A DNA stretch of 35,159 bases, taken from assembly GCA_020719845.1 (NCBI GenBank), contig DYPP01000002.1, positions 1 through 35,159 on the forward strand, in the 5' to 3' direction. Origin of the DNA: Treponema denticola (lineage in GTDB: Bacteria; Spirochaetota; Spirochaetia; Treponematales; Breznakiellaceae). Each line of letters opens with the position of its first letter. The first letter of the stretch is position 1. Shown one piece after another: positions 6,403 to 13,944 of the stretch. A program made the position numbers and the translations under genes. The notes under the pieces were generated by a model that worked only from the letters and a program-made list of their open reading frames with translations, ran no database searches and was not told the origin of the DNA.

Positions 6403-7894
6403 GGCGCATCCTCGTGTGGTTTATACGCTGTCGAAGATACAACAGAAGCACCGAAACCGCAAGGGACAGGATCAAAGCTAAGACGGTGTTGTCCAGCGGC
6501 CATTCCGGCGCTTCCGCCGCAAACCGGACGATCCGGTTGTTGACCCGGTACAAGGCCGACAACACAAGCGCCAGCGGATGGGCGGCGAAGGGAACGGCGG
6601 CGGCCAGCACCAGGTAGGCCAAAGCCAAAACCATGAACAGGGAAGCCAGGGGCACCAGCAGGAGCGCCGCCGGTATGCCGATCGGCCTGAGGGAACCAAA
6701 GAACGCGACCACCACCGGGGCGGTCAGCGTAAAGGCGCCGATGGAAGCCGCCAGGGGGGTGCGCACAAAAGCGGGCACCAGGCCGTCCTGCAGTTCGTCC
6801 GCCGCCGCGCCGATCCACAGAATCCCCGCCAAAGCCAGGTACGACAGGACGAAGGACAGCGAAAGAGCCGAAGCGGGATCCAGTCCCAGCTGGACCAGAA
6901 AGGCGGCGCCCAGCAAAGCCGCTCCCCGCCGGGGCCGTCCGGCCAAAATGGCCGCAGCGCCGAAAACGTACATCAGAACCGACCGGACCAACGACGGCTG
7001 GGAGCCGACAAAGGCCACGTAGGCGACGATGCAGACCGCGCCGGCCACCGCTGCGGCCCGGAGTCCCAGGGGCTTTTTGAGCGCCATGGCCACCAGCGCG
7101 GAAATGACCGCCAGGTGCATACCCGACAAGGCCAGTACGTGCGCCGATCCGGCCCGGGTGTAGGCCTGCGCAATGTCCGTATCCAGCTGGTCACGGACGC
7201 CGAACAGCAGCGCCAGCGCCAAGCCGCCCCAGTCCAGGGGCGCCAGTCGTTCCAGCAGGGAACTCCGCCAACCGGTCCGCAGCCGCTGCGGCGGCGGAGC
7301 CTTGGCGGTCACCTCCGCGCTTTCGGCGCGGAAAGCGGCCGCAAAACCACCCTTAGCCGGCAGGACGCGGCCTGCGGCGCTGATCGCGCTGCCCCTGCCG
7401 TTAAGCACGACCCCAGGGACCGCCGCGGCGGGCAAGAAAACCGTCACCTCTCCGCCGGCTGAAACCCGGGCTCCATCGGCAGCACGGACGTTCCGCAAGC
7501 CGACGCGCAACATCCCGCGACGGTCATCAAAAATCCGGGGGTCATCCAGCACGGTACCGCTGATGCCGGAAACCGCGGCCACCGGGACGCCCCAGGCCGG
7601 CGCGGACCGATCCGACCCGAGGGCGGCGACGCCGATCGCGGTGCCCAGGGCAAAGGCGGCTGCCGACCACGGCAGGCCGCGGCGCGCCCGGGCCACGGAC
7701 CACAGGCCGGCGATCGGTTCCCGCCCCAGTGCCCACAGAACCGCCAGGACCGCCGCAGCGCCCAGCAGGGACAGGGTTAAAAACCGTGCCGCCGCGGAAA
7801 CGCCGGCCGGGGCCAGGATCCGGTACCCGTAAAAGGTCCAAGCAGCCCCGAGGGCCGCCGCCGCTACGGGAGGCAGACGTCGACGGCCTACCAT
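6386..7894 (-). CDS. ComEC/Rec2-family membrane protein without the nuclease-like domain
   Basis: A 502-residue polytopic membrane protein of the ComEC/Rec2 family, the inner-membrane DNA-uptake channel of competent bacteria. Four N-terminal membrane segments (residues 8-95) lead to a soluble OB-like region (about 105-200, DUF4131 type). The competence domain follows, with its ALSGMHLAVIS signature (255-265) and eight or so further membrane helices to the end. Full-length ComEC proteins are about 750 residues and end in a metallo-beta-lactamase domain. That domain is absent here; the protein stops shortly after the last helix. Similar short forms exist, so this need not be a truncation. It overlaps the HEAT-repeat gene by 7 bp and rsmA by 17 bp. 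No other uptake gene is nearby. Confidence 0.85.
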   Translation of the reverse strand: MVGRRRLPPVAAAALGAAWTFYGYRILAPAGVSAAARFLTLSLLGAAAVLAVLWALGREPIAGLWSVARARRGLPWSAAAFALGTAIGVAALGSDRSAPAWGVPVAAVSGISGTVLDDPRIFDDRRGMLRVGLRNVRAADGARVSAGGEVTVFLPAAAVPGVVLNGRGSAISAAGRVLPAKGGFAAAFRAESAEVTAKAPPPQRLRTGWRSSLLERLAPLDWGGLALALLFGVRDQLDTDIAQAYTRAGSAHVLALSGMHLAVISALVAMALKKPLGLRAAAVAGAVCIVAYVAFVGSQPSLVRSVLMYVFGAAAILAGRPRRGAALLGAAFLVQLGLDPASALSLSFVLSYLALAGILWIGAAADELQDGLVPAFVRTPLAASIGAFTLTAPVVVAFFGSLRPIGIPAALLLVPLASLFMVLALAYLVLAAAVPFAAHPLALVLSALYRVNNRIVRFAAEAPEWPLDNTVLALILSLAVSVLLLYLRQRINHTRMRLDPFD

Positions 7895-9117
7895 TTAAGG
7901 CGGTTCATAGCCTCCCGCGCCGCAGTCTGTATTTCATCAGGGTAGGACAGATAGCCGATGTACAGCAGGTAGTCGAAGGCTACCTTGTCGCCGATAGCGC
8001 CCAAGGCGGCAATGACGGCCATCAGCAGCTCCGTATCGTATTCTTTGTTCCGTTCCATCTGGGAATTGATCAGCCCCAGCTGCAAGGCCAGGGACTGGGC
8101 GGCTTCCGAACTCCCCATGGCGCCCAGACAGGCTACGGCTTCCAGAAAACGCTCCTTGGGCGCGGTGCCGTTGCCGTAATCAGTCTGGACCCGGTAGAAG
8201 TTCTTGATGGCCAGCGTGGTGGCCCGGGTCCAGGACAGGTCCGTCAGGGTGCGGACCGCGCGGTAGCGCAGATCCAGCACCGCTTCCATATCCGCCTCCT
8301 CGGCGGGGAAAAGGCCCAGGCTGATTTCCAGCGCCGTCTCCGCCAGTTCACCCAGCTCGGCGGGAGAAAATCCCTGGTTGACGATGCCCGCCTCAAAGGC
8401 CGCCAGTTTTTCTACCGGCGGATTCTTCTTCAGCACATCCATCAGGTATTTTTTATAGTCCCCCCGGATGGACGCCAGGGCGGCAGCGGCCTTGCGGGTC
8501 AACTGTTCCGGATATCCCGCGATCATGGCCGAGAAAAGGACGGGGAAGGAAGAACCATCCCCCAGGATACCCAAGGTTTCGATGCACACCCCGAGGAGGG
8601 TATAGTCGGGGACCATGCCGGAGCGGTACAGATTGTTCTGGTTGCCCAGGAACTGGTTGAGGTTTTCTATGACCTGGCTATCCCCCTTGCCCAGGACCGA
8701 CAGCGAGCGCAGCACCAGTTCCCGGGTTCCCGTATCCCGGAAGGCCATGAAGACCCGCCAGAGCGTTCCCACTGCAGGCTGATAGCCGGTTTTTCCGACG
8801 CCTTCCGACGCCATCCCCACCAGCCGGATCAGGTCCGCGTCTTCCCGGAGCAGTTCCGCGTTGCGCAGCGAAAAGTCCAGCGTAAACTGATACAGCGCCC
8901 CCAGGTCGGCGGCGACCTTTTCGTCCCCTGCGGCGTCCTTGAGAATATCCAGCTTGGTGGCCAGGTTGGAGCGCACAAAATTGCGCTGATAGGCGATGAT
9001 CGCCGCTTCCGGTTCCTGGGCGGCCAGAACCGGCAGGGAGCCGAACACCAGCACGCCGAGCATCCCCCGGGCAATCAGATAAGCGCCGCGGATCCGCGGG
9101 ACCTTGGTCTCTTTCAT
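7888..9117 (-). CDS. Exported HEAT-repeat-like protein
   Basis: A 409-residue, mostly alpha-helical protein with a signal peptide (hydrophobic core about residues 17-33, cleavage near LAA-QEP). The mature part is built from successive helical pairs with recurrent patterns such as LRSLSVLGKGDS, IETLGILGDGSS, LGAMGSSEA and IAALGAIGDKVA, typical of HEAT or armadillo-like repeats. Such proteins usually act as scaffolds; the partner is unknown. It is probably periplasmic. The start overlaps the stop of the PilZ gene (ATGA, 9114-9117), and the end overlaps comEC. Its place straight after a PilZ receptor in one operon suggests, but does not show, a link with motility or the cell envelope. Confidence 0.75.
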   Translation of the reverse strand: MKETKVPRIRGAYLIARGMLGVLVFGSLPVLAAQEPEAAIIAYQRNFVRSNLATKLDILKDAAGDEKVAADLGALYQFTLDFSLRNAELLREDADLIRLVGMASEGVGKTGYQPAVGTLWRVFMAFRDTGTRELVLRSLSVLGKGDSQVIENLNQFLGNQNNLYRSGMVPDYTLLGVCIETLGILGDGSSFPVLFSAMIAGYPEQLTRKAAAALASIRGDYKKYLMDVLKKNPPVEKLAAFEAGIVNQGFSPAELGELAETALEISLGLFPAEEADMEAVLDLRYRAVRTLTDLSWTRATTLAIKNFYRVQTDYGNGTAPKERFLEAVACLGAMGSSEAAQSLALQLGLINSQMERNKEYDTELLMAVIAALGAIGDKVAFDYLLYIGYLSYPDEIQTAAREAMNRLKW

Positions 9118-10232
9118 TCATTTCCTCCTGGACCCAATACAGCGTCTTCCGGCATCGCGCTTGAAGGTACTCCGGATTTTTCAGCGGAAAAAGGATCTTC
9201 CTTTTCCAAAAGGGAAAAAGTCTCGCCATAGTCGTCTTCCCCCTGCACGCCGAACACTTCCGCCAGAATCCGGTTGCGCGTCGCCATGGACAGGGGCCCG
9301 GATTCGATGTGCAGCAGGGACCGATTCTTTGCTTCATCAAAATCCGACGAACGGACCAGCCCGCTCATCACCACGGGATAGCCGTCCAGCTCGAATTGCG
9401 CCTTTACCTTCATCCCCACCTGCGCCCGGCCGCCGATGACAACCGCGCAGCCCGTCTCCGACAGGTCTTCGATGATGCACTTGAGCCCCGGGGCGACTTC
9501 CATCTTTTCCGGCGGCTCCTCTTCCTTGGGCAGGTACAAAAAAGCGGACTTGTGCGTCCTGGCCCGAATAGACCGGCGCTTTTGGGTTCTGAACAGGGAA
9601 TCCGAATGGGCCAGCTGCAGGACCGAAGCCTTCTGGGCCTGCACTTCGTCCAGGACGTAGGTGTCGAAAACGTAGCCCGCGTCGTTGCGGCGCCAAAAAT
9701 AAACCGCCAACCGCCGGCCCTTCCAGGTAAAATTCGACGGCAGCTGGGGCCCCGTCGGCTTGCTGATGGTCAAAAAACGGTCCGAGTTCCGCTGGACCTG
9801 GGCCTTGTAGACCCCCGCCCCGTCCACCAGAAGGCGTATGTGCTGGGACTCGGTGATATTGCGGGAACTGAGAATGCCCTTTTTGTATTTGGGGTGCTCG
9901 AATTCGATCTTCTTGCGGTAGTCGTAGAGTTTGGAAAAGAAATCCTGGGTTTCGTGTTCCCGGTCCTCGCCGGTCAGCTTGGATTTCTGCACCAGGGCGC
10001 GGATGCAGCGGTCCAGTTCGCGCTCGTTCCAAAACAGCGCGGAAGGATCTTCCAGCTCGACTTTGACGGCGATGCGCCGGAGCAGCTCGATTTCCTTGAA
10101 ACTGAATCCCGCATCCTTGCCTTTGGCAAAAAACTGCACCCAGGAGTACCTGTTTTTATCGTTGGAACGGTAGACCAACAGGGCGAGCAGGAAGAGAACG
10201 GGTACGCTGTACAGCAACAGGTAAAAAATCAT
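9114..10232 (-). CDS. Membrane-anchored PilZ-domain c-di-GMP receptor
   Basis: A 372-residue protein with one N-terminal membrane segment (residues 2-20), a long cytoplasmic helical region (25-115), a YcgR-like beta-rich domain (about 120-210) and a C-terminal PilZ domain. The PilZ c-di-GMP-binding residues are visible: RxxxR within QKRRSIRAR (Arg219 and Arg223) and DxSxxG in DLSETG (256-261). The two-domain order resembles YcgR-type flagellar brake proteins, and spirochaetes have related membrane-anchored PilZ proteins linked to motility. The acidic tail after residue 320 is low in complexity. This is the first gene of the eight-gene operon and has a near-consensus promoter 40-70 bp upstream. 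Its output is inferred. Confidence 0.88.
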   Translation of the reverse strand: MIFYLLLYSVPVLFLLALLVYRSNDKNRYSWVQFFAKGKDAGFSFKEIELLRRIAVKVELEDPSALFWNERELDRCIRALVQKSKLTGEDREHETQDFFSKLYDYRKKIEFEHPKYKKGILSSRNITESQHIRLLVDGAGVYKAQVQRNSDRFLTISKPTGPQLPSNFTWKGRRLAVYFWRRNDAGYVFDTYVLDEVQAQKASVLQLAHSDSLFRTQKRRSIRARTHKSAFLYLPKEEEPPEKMEVAPGLKCIIEDLSETGCAVVIGGRAQVGMKVKAQFELDGYPVVMSGLVRSSDFDEAKNRSLLHIESGPLSMATRNRILAEVFGVQGEDDYGETFSLLEKEDPFSAEKSGVPSSAMPEDAVLGPGGNE

Positions 10233-10272
10233 CCTTGCGTTTCCTTCACCGTCCGGGCTACTATACAGATAG

Positions 10273-10301
10273 AATATACCCTAGCCCGTCGGGGCTGTCA
10301 A
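10273..10301 (-). promoter_or_regulatory. Sigma-70-type promoter of the PilZ operon
   Basis: On the minus strand, TTGACA (10296-10301) and TATATT (10273-10278) are separated by exactly 17 bp. The -35 is a perfect match and the -10 matches at five of six positions. The predicted start of transcription is near 10266, giving a leader of about 33 nt before the ATG at 10232. It is the best promoter match in the window and fits the first gene of a long overlapping operon. Confidence 0.75.
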
Positions 10302-10313
10302 AAGGAGGAGACG

Positions 10314-10949
10314 ATTCGTGCCCTTTTTGAGCCAATACTAGTCTTTTGGATCCTCTTTCTCCCGGGCATCGGCGTCGGCCAAGCGGCTCCCCGGTACATC
10401 GAGTTTGTGACCAGCCACGAGGTGAGCCGGATACTTCTGTACAATATTCCCGCCTTGCTGCTGATCCTGCACCTGCTGCTGCGCGATTTTTCACCCCGGG
10501 AAGCCGGTTTTGCCCGTCCTGACCGGCATGATGCCCTGACCGCCGTGCTGGCCCTGGCGGGACTGCTCGTTGCCGCAGCGCTGCTGTCCCTGACGGCCAA
10601 AAACGTGGCCGCCGGGGACGCGCTGCCGATTCCCGAAGCGCCCCGGGGCGCCCTGCAATGGCTGTTGATGCTGGGCGCGGCGATCACCACGGCTTATCTG
10701 GAAGAAACCTATTTCCGGGCCTATCTGCTGACCCGTTTCGGCCACGCCGGGATCGCCCGGGCGCCGCGCATCCTGGTCTCGGTGCTTTTGTTTTCGTTCT
10801 GCCACTTATATGAAGGAACCTGGGGAATTTTGAACGCCGTCGCGGCGGGTTGTATCCTGGCCCTGCTCTACGAACGCCGCCAGTCGGTGCACGGCATCGC
10901 CTGGGCGCACGCGGCCTACAACGCACTGGTCTACGCCACCGGATTTTGA
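10314..10949 (+). CDS. CPBP-family (CAAX protease / bacteriocin-processing) membrane protease; start disrupted
   Basis: About 211 residues with several membrane segments and the three CPBP (ABI) motifs: EETYFR (Glu130, Glu131, Arg135), FSFCH (160-164, metal-ligand His) and the final HAAYN (199-203). Members are intramembrane glutamyl-type proteases; the substrate is unknown. The start is odd. A strong Shine-Dalgarno (aaaggagg, 10301-10308) sits before a GTG at 10318 whose frame stops after seven codons, while the protease frame has only ATT at 10314. One extra T in the five-T run at 10324-10328 would join that GTG to the protease frame. It is therefore either an ATT start or a recent one-base deletion (or sequence error). 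Coordinates use ATT. Confidence 0.7.
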   Translation: MRALFEPILVFWILFLPGIGVGQAAPRYIEFVTSHEVSRILLYNIPALLLILHLLLRDFSPREAGFARPDRHDALTAVLALAGLLVAAALLSLTAKNVAAGDALPIPEAPRGALQWLLMLGAAITTAYLEETYFRAYLLTRFGHAGIARAPRILVSVLLFSFCHLYEGTWGILNAVAAGCILALLYERRQSVHGIAWAHAAYNALVYATGF

Positions 10950-10958
10950 CTATTGTGC

Positions 10959-10987
10959 TTGCTGTCGCCCCCGGATTTTGATAATAT
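10959..10987 (+). promoter_or_regulatory. Promoter of tlpA-ccdA
   Basis: TTGCTG (10959-10964) and TAATAT (10982-10987) are 17 bp apart. The -35 matches four of six positions and the -10 five of six. The predicted transcription start is near 10994, with a short leader to the ATG at 11018 and a CAGGAG ribosome binding site at 11005-11010. Confidence 0.55.
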
Positions 10988-11017
10988 AGAGATATGAATA
11001 TATACAGGAGCACCGGA

Positions 11018-11668
11018 ATGAAGATTATGCCCTTTGCCCTCGCGGCCACCCTGTTGGCCGTTTCGTGCGTGCCCCCCAGCGCAGCCGCTCCCCGGGCGGA
11101 AGCGGAGGGGGGCACCCCAAAAGCCGAAAGCGCCCCGGCCGCCGACCCGGCTCCTGCCGTTGCCTCCCCCGTCGCGCCGGCGGCAGCCGCCGACCCGGGG
11201 ATTGCCGCGTTGCAGGGTATCGGGCTGGCGGTATTCCCCGAACCTCAGGCCCTGCCGCCGCTGGAAGTGCCCACGCCGGACGGCAAGACCCTGCGGCTGG
11301 TCGACTACGCGGGCAAATACGTATTCCTCAATTTTTGGGCTACCTGGTGCCCGCCCTGCAAAGCCGAGATGCCCTCCATGGAGCGGCTATTCGCCGCCCT
11401 GGACGGGAACGACTTCGGCATCATGGCCATTTCGGTGGGCGAAAAAACCGAAACGGTGCGGAAATTCATGTCCGAAAACAAGTATACCTTTCCCATTGGT
11501 ATGGACAGCGACGGCAGCCTGGGCGCCATGTTCGCCGGCCGCGGTATTCCCACCACCTACATACTGGACCGTAAAGGCCGGGCCATCGCCGGGGTCATCG
11601 GCGGCCGGGAATGGGACGACCCGGAGACGGTCGCGGCGTTCAAGCTGCTGCTGAGCGGCAAGGAGTAA
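11018..11668 (+). CDS. TlpA/ResA-type thioredoxin-fold lipoprotein
   Basis: A 216-residue membrane-anchored thiol-disulfide oxidoreductase. The N-terminus has a lipobox, LAVSC (lipid-modified Cys17), followed by an Ala/Pro-rich linker (about 18-75). The thioredoxin fold carries the active site WCPPC (Cys111 and Cys114) in the context FLNFWATWCPPCKAEMPSM. The cis-Pro loop is in GRGIPTTYILD. The ATG at 11018 is chosen over the upstream in-frame ATG at 10994 because CAGGAG lies seven bases before it and the signal peptide then has a normal length. It is followed at once by ccdA, which would supply electrons from the cytoplasm. Likely role: reducing disulfides in exported proteins or apocytochromes; the substrate is unknown. 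Confidence 0.9.
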   Translation: MKIMPFALAATLLAVSCVPPSAAAPRAEAEGGTPKAESAPAADPAPAVASPVAPAAAADPGIAALQGIGLAVFPEPQALPPLEVPTPDGKTLRLVDYAGKYVFLNFWATWCPPCKAEMPSMERLFAALDGNDFGIMAISVGEKTETVRKFMSENKYTFPIGMDSDGSLGAMFAGRGIPTTYILDRKGRAIAGVIGGREWDDPETVAAFKLLLSGKE

Positions 11669-11671
11669 GCC

Positions 11672-12673
11672 GTGCCGTCGCTGATTGAAGTTTTCACCGC
11701 CGCGACCGCAGGGCTGCTTTCCTTTCTTTCCCCCTGCGTTTTTCCCCTGGTTCCGTCCTATCTGGCGATGCTGGCGGGATCTTCGGTGGCCGAACTGCGT
11801 ACCGTGACCGGCGGCGCCGCGGCCACCGTCGGCCAGTCCACCGGCGCTGCGGATATCCGCAGGCGGGCATTTTTACGTTCCCTGTTTTTCACCCTGGGCT
11901 TTACGGTCGTCTTTGTCCTGCTGGGACTCGTTTTTTCCCAGGCCAACGCCATGATCGGCGGCCAGTCCCGGATCTGGAGCGTCATTGCCGGGCTGGTGGT
12001 CATCGTTCTGGGCGTCAACGTAGCTTTTGATTTGTTGGCGTTTCTGAATATCGAAAAGCGGTTCCACGCCGCCCGGCGTCCCGGCGGCCTGGTTTCTTCC
12101 TTTTTGTTCGGCGCCGCCTTCGGCGCCGGCTGGAGTCCCTGCGTCGGCCCTATACTGGCGTCCATCCTGCTCATGGCCGGAACCGGATCCCTGGCCAAGG
12201 CGGCCATTCTGCTGGCCTTCTATTCCGCCGGACTGGCCCTGCCCTTTTTGTTGGCCGGGACCTTCTTCGGCCGCCTGGAAGGGGTCCTCAAAGCCCTTAA
12301 AAAACGCATGGGACTGGTAAAAGCCATTTCCGGCCTGCTTCTGGTGGTCATCGGCCTGTATATGGCCCTGGGCGATTTCCGGACGCTTTCCGGCGACCTG
12401 GTGCGCGCGGGCTACGCGCTGCAAGAGGCGACGGACCAACACCCCCTGGTACTGCGCCTGGTCGTTTCGCTGCTCTACGGACTCTTGACGGTAGTGCTGG
12501 TCTCCTTTTCGCGGCGACGGACCTCCCAGCCGGACGGGGAATCGAAAAAAAAATCCTTCAACATCGGCTTGGCCGCCGGCGTCTTGTCGGCCCTGCTGGC
12601 GGTAGCCGAAGGGGTGGGTCTGCTGAACACCGCGCGGCTGATGGCGTCCTGGCTTTTATATCAGGGTATTTAA
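11672..12673 (+). CDS. ccdA: CcdA/DsbD-type thiol-disulfide electron-transfer membrane protein
   Basis: A 333-residue member of the CcdA family, which passes reducing equivalents from cytoplasmic thioredoxin across the membrane. The paired redox cysteines are visible in LSPCVFPLVPSY (Cys22) and GAGWSPCVGPILAS (Cys157). Six core membrane segments span residues 8 to about 240. An extra C-terminal part with two or three more hydrophobic segments (about 265-330) makes it longer than the usual 220-240 residues. The GTG start has AGGAG six bases upstream, overlapping the tlpA stop, so translation is coupled. A nine-A run lies at 12545-12553 within the linker to the C-terminal segments. A strong terminator follows. 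Confidence 0.9.
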   Translation: MPSLIEVFTAATAGLLSFLSPCVFPLVPSYLAMLAGSSVAELRTVTGGAAATVGQSTGAADIRRRAFLRSLFFTLGFTVVFVLLGLVFSQANAMIGGQSRIWSVIAGLVVIVLGVNVAFDLLAFLNIEKRFHAARRPGGLVSSFLFGAAFGAGWSPCVGPILASILLMAGTGSLAKAAILLAFYSAGLALPFLLAGTFFGRLEGVLKALKKRMGLVKAISGLLLVVIGLYMALGDFRTLSGDLVRAGYALQEATDQHPLVLRLVVSLLYGLLTVVLVSFSRRRTSQPDGESKKKSFNIGLAAGVLSALLAVAEGVGLLNTARLMASWLLYQGI

Positions 12674-12676
12674 TTG

Positions 12677-12708
12677 AAAAGGCTGTCCGTTCGGACAGCC
12701 TTTTTTTT
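12677..12708. terminator. Rho-independent terminator between ccdA and flgJ
   Basis: A perfect stem GGCTGTCC/GGACAGCC (12681-12688 and 12693-12700), extended by four A-T pairs, with loop GTTC and an eight-T run on the plus strand. A runs on the other side mean it can also end the convergent flgF-flgG-flgJ transcript, whose last stop codon is about 10 bp away. Confidence 0.92.
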
Positions 12709-12717
12709 GCTCCGGCG

Positions 12718-13131
12718 CTAGGAGCGGTTGCGGCCGGACAGTTCCCGGTAGGCTTGATCCGCCAGGCCGAAGCCGGCGTTCCGGGAAAGGTTCTGGGCGT
12801 ATTCGTCGTAGAGCATGTCCTCGTACATTTTTCCGGCAAACCCTTCAGGCATGAACTCCGACTTCTGCACGGTTTTGCGCAAACCTTCCAGCAAATTCTT
12901 GATTACAAAAGTTTCCAGCTCCCGGCACTGATCGTAGAGCTTGCCGGCTTTTTCTGCGGCGCTGATGGTCTTGGGGAAACCGCTTTTAGCCACCCCCGGG
13001 TCCGGTTGTTTTTCCAGCGCCGTATCCAGCAGAACCTGAAAATCGCCGGTTTTGCCTTGAGCGGCAAATACGCCGTTGCCGTTCAGAACGGCGTTTTCTT
13101 TATACATGCTTCCCAGGGCGTCGATATTCAT
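12718..13131 (-). CDS. flgJ: FlgJ-type flagellar rod assembly protein (rod domain only)
   Basis: A 137-residue protein matching the N-terminal rod-capping domain of FlgJ. The conserved core runs from about residue 60 (LYDQCRELETFVIKNLLEGL) to FAGKMYEDMLYDEYAQNL and the C-terminal helix. The muramidase domain of enterobacterial FlgJ is missing, as is usual in spirochaetes and many other bacteria, where a separate enzyme opens the peptidoglycan. It lies 15 bp after flgG, with a GGAG ribosome binding site, and is the last gene of the flgF-flgG-flgJ group. Confidence 0.85.
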   Translation of the reverse strand: MNIDALGSMYKENAVLNGNGVFAAQGKTGDFQVLLDTALEKQPDPGVAKSGFPKTISAAEKAGKLYDQCRELETFVIKNLLEGLRKTVQKSEFMPEGFAGKMYEDMLYDEYAQNLSRNAGFGLADQAYRELSGRNRS

Positions 13132-13146
13132 GGTTTGGAGCTCCGT

Positions 13147-13941
13147 TTACCGCTTGAGTCCCGTGGCGATGCCCAGCATGTTGTCGCTGGTCTGGATGGT
13201 TTTGGAATTGAACTCGTAGGCCCGCTGGGCGACGATCAGGTTGACCATTTCCCTGACCACCGAAACGTTGGACATTTCCAGAAATTTGTGGGCCAGTTTG
13301 CCCATGCCGTCAAAGCCAGGCCGGCCGGGGAGCGGCGCGCCCGAGGCGTTGGTCAGCTTGAACAGGTTTTCCCCCACCGCAGTAAGCCCCACCGGGTTGG
13401 GAAAGCGGTACAGTTCCATCTGGCCGACCAGAATCGGATCGTCCCGGCCGGGTATCTTTACCGTTATGCGGCCGTCCGCCGAGACCGAAAGGGTTTCCGG
13501 AATAAAGCCCTCCGGCAAAACGACGTCCGGGAGCACCTTGTAGCCGTTGGACGTCACCAGACGTCCGTCGCTGTCGATCTTGAAAGCCCCGTCCCGGGTA
13601 TAGGCGTAGCTGCCGTCGTACATCTGGATCCGGAAGAACCCGTCGCCCTGGATGGCCAGGTCGGAGACGTTTTCCGTATTCTGCAGGGCGCCCTGGGTGA
13701 ACATGCGCTGCGTCGCGGCGACTTTGACGCCGTGGCCCATCTGCACGCCCACGGGGGTCACGGTTTCTTCCGTGGCCGGCGTGCCCGCAGTTTTGATCGT
13801 CTGGTACAAGAGGTCCTCAAAATCGGCGCGCATCTTCTTGAAGCCCGAGGTGTTCACGTTGGCCAGATTGTTGGAAATCGTATCGATGTTGGCCTGTTGG
13901 CCGATCATGCCGGAAGCGCCGGTCCATAAGCTGCGTACCAT
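13147..13941 (-). CDS. flgG: Flagellar distal rod protein FlgG
   Basis: A 264-residue rod protein. It has the N-terminal signature LWTGASGMIGQQANIDTISN followed by NLANVNTSGFKK, the central beta domain, and a C-terminal heptad helix (MVNLIVAQRAYEFNSKTIQT) that packs in the axial structure. The length equals that of typical FlgG (about 260). The conserved N-terminal extension after NTSGFKKMRADFEDLLYQTI distinguishes FlgG from FlgF and from hook proteins. It starts four bases after the flgF stop with GAGGG upstream. It forms the distal rod that crosses toward the hook in the periplasmic flagellum. Confidence 0.93.
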   Translation of the reverse strand: MVRSLWTGASGMIGQQANIDTISNNLANVNTSGFKKMRADFEDLLYQTIKTAGTPATEETVTPVGVQMGHGVKVAATQRMFTQGALQNTENVSDLAIQGDGFFRIQMYDGSYAYTRDGAFKIDSDGRLVTSNGYKVLPDVVLPEGFIPETLSVSADGRITVKIPGRDDPILVGQMELYRFPNPVGLTAVGENLFKLTNASGAPLPGRPGFDGMGKLAHKFLEMSNVSVVREMVNLIVAQRAYEFNSKTIQTSDNMLGIATGLKR

Positions 13942-13944
13942 TCG

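Noticed and set aside
6578-7462. A 294-codon plus-strand frame inside the comEC-like gene
   Set aside because: Highly biased composition (Gln, Gly, Arg), no ribosome binding site and no family resemblance; antisense shadow.
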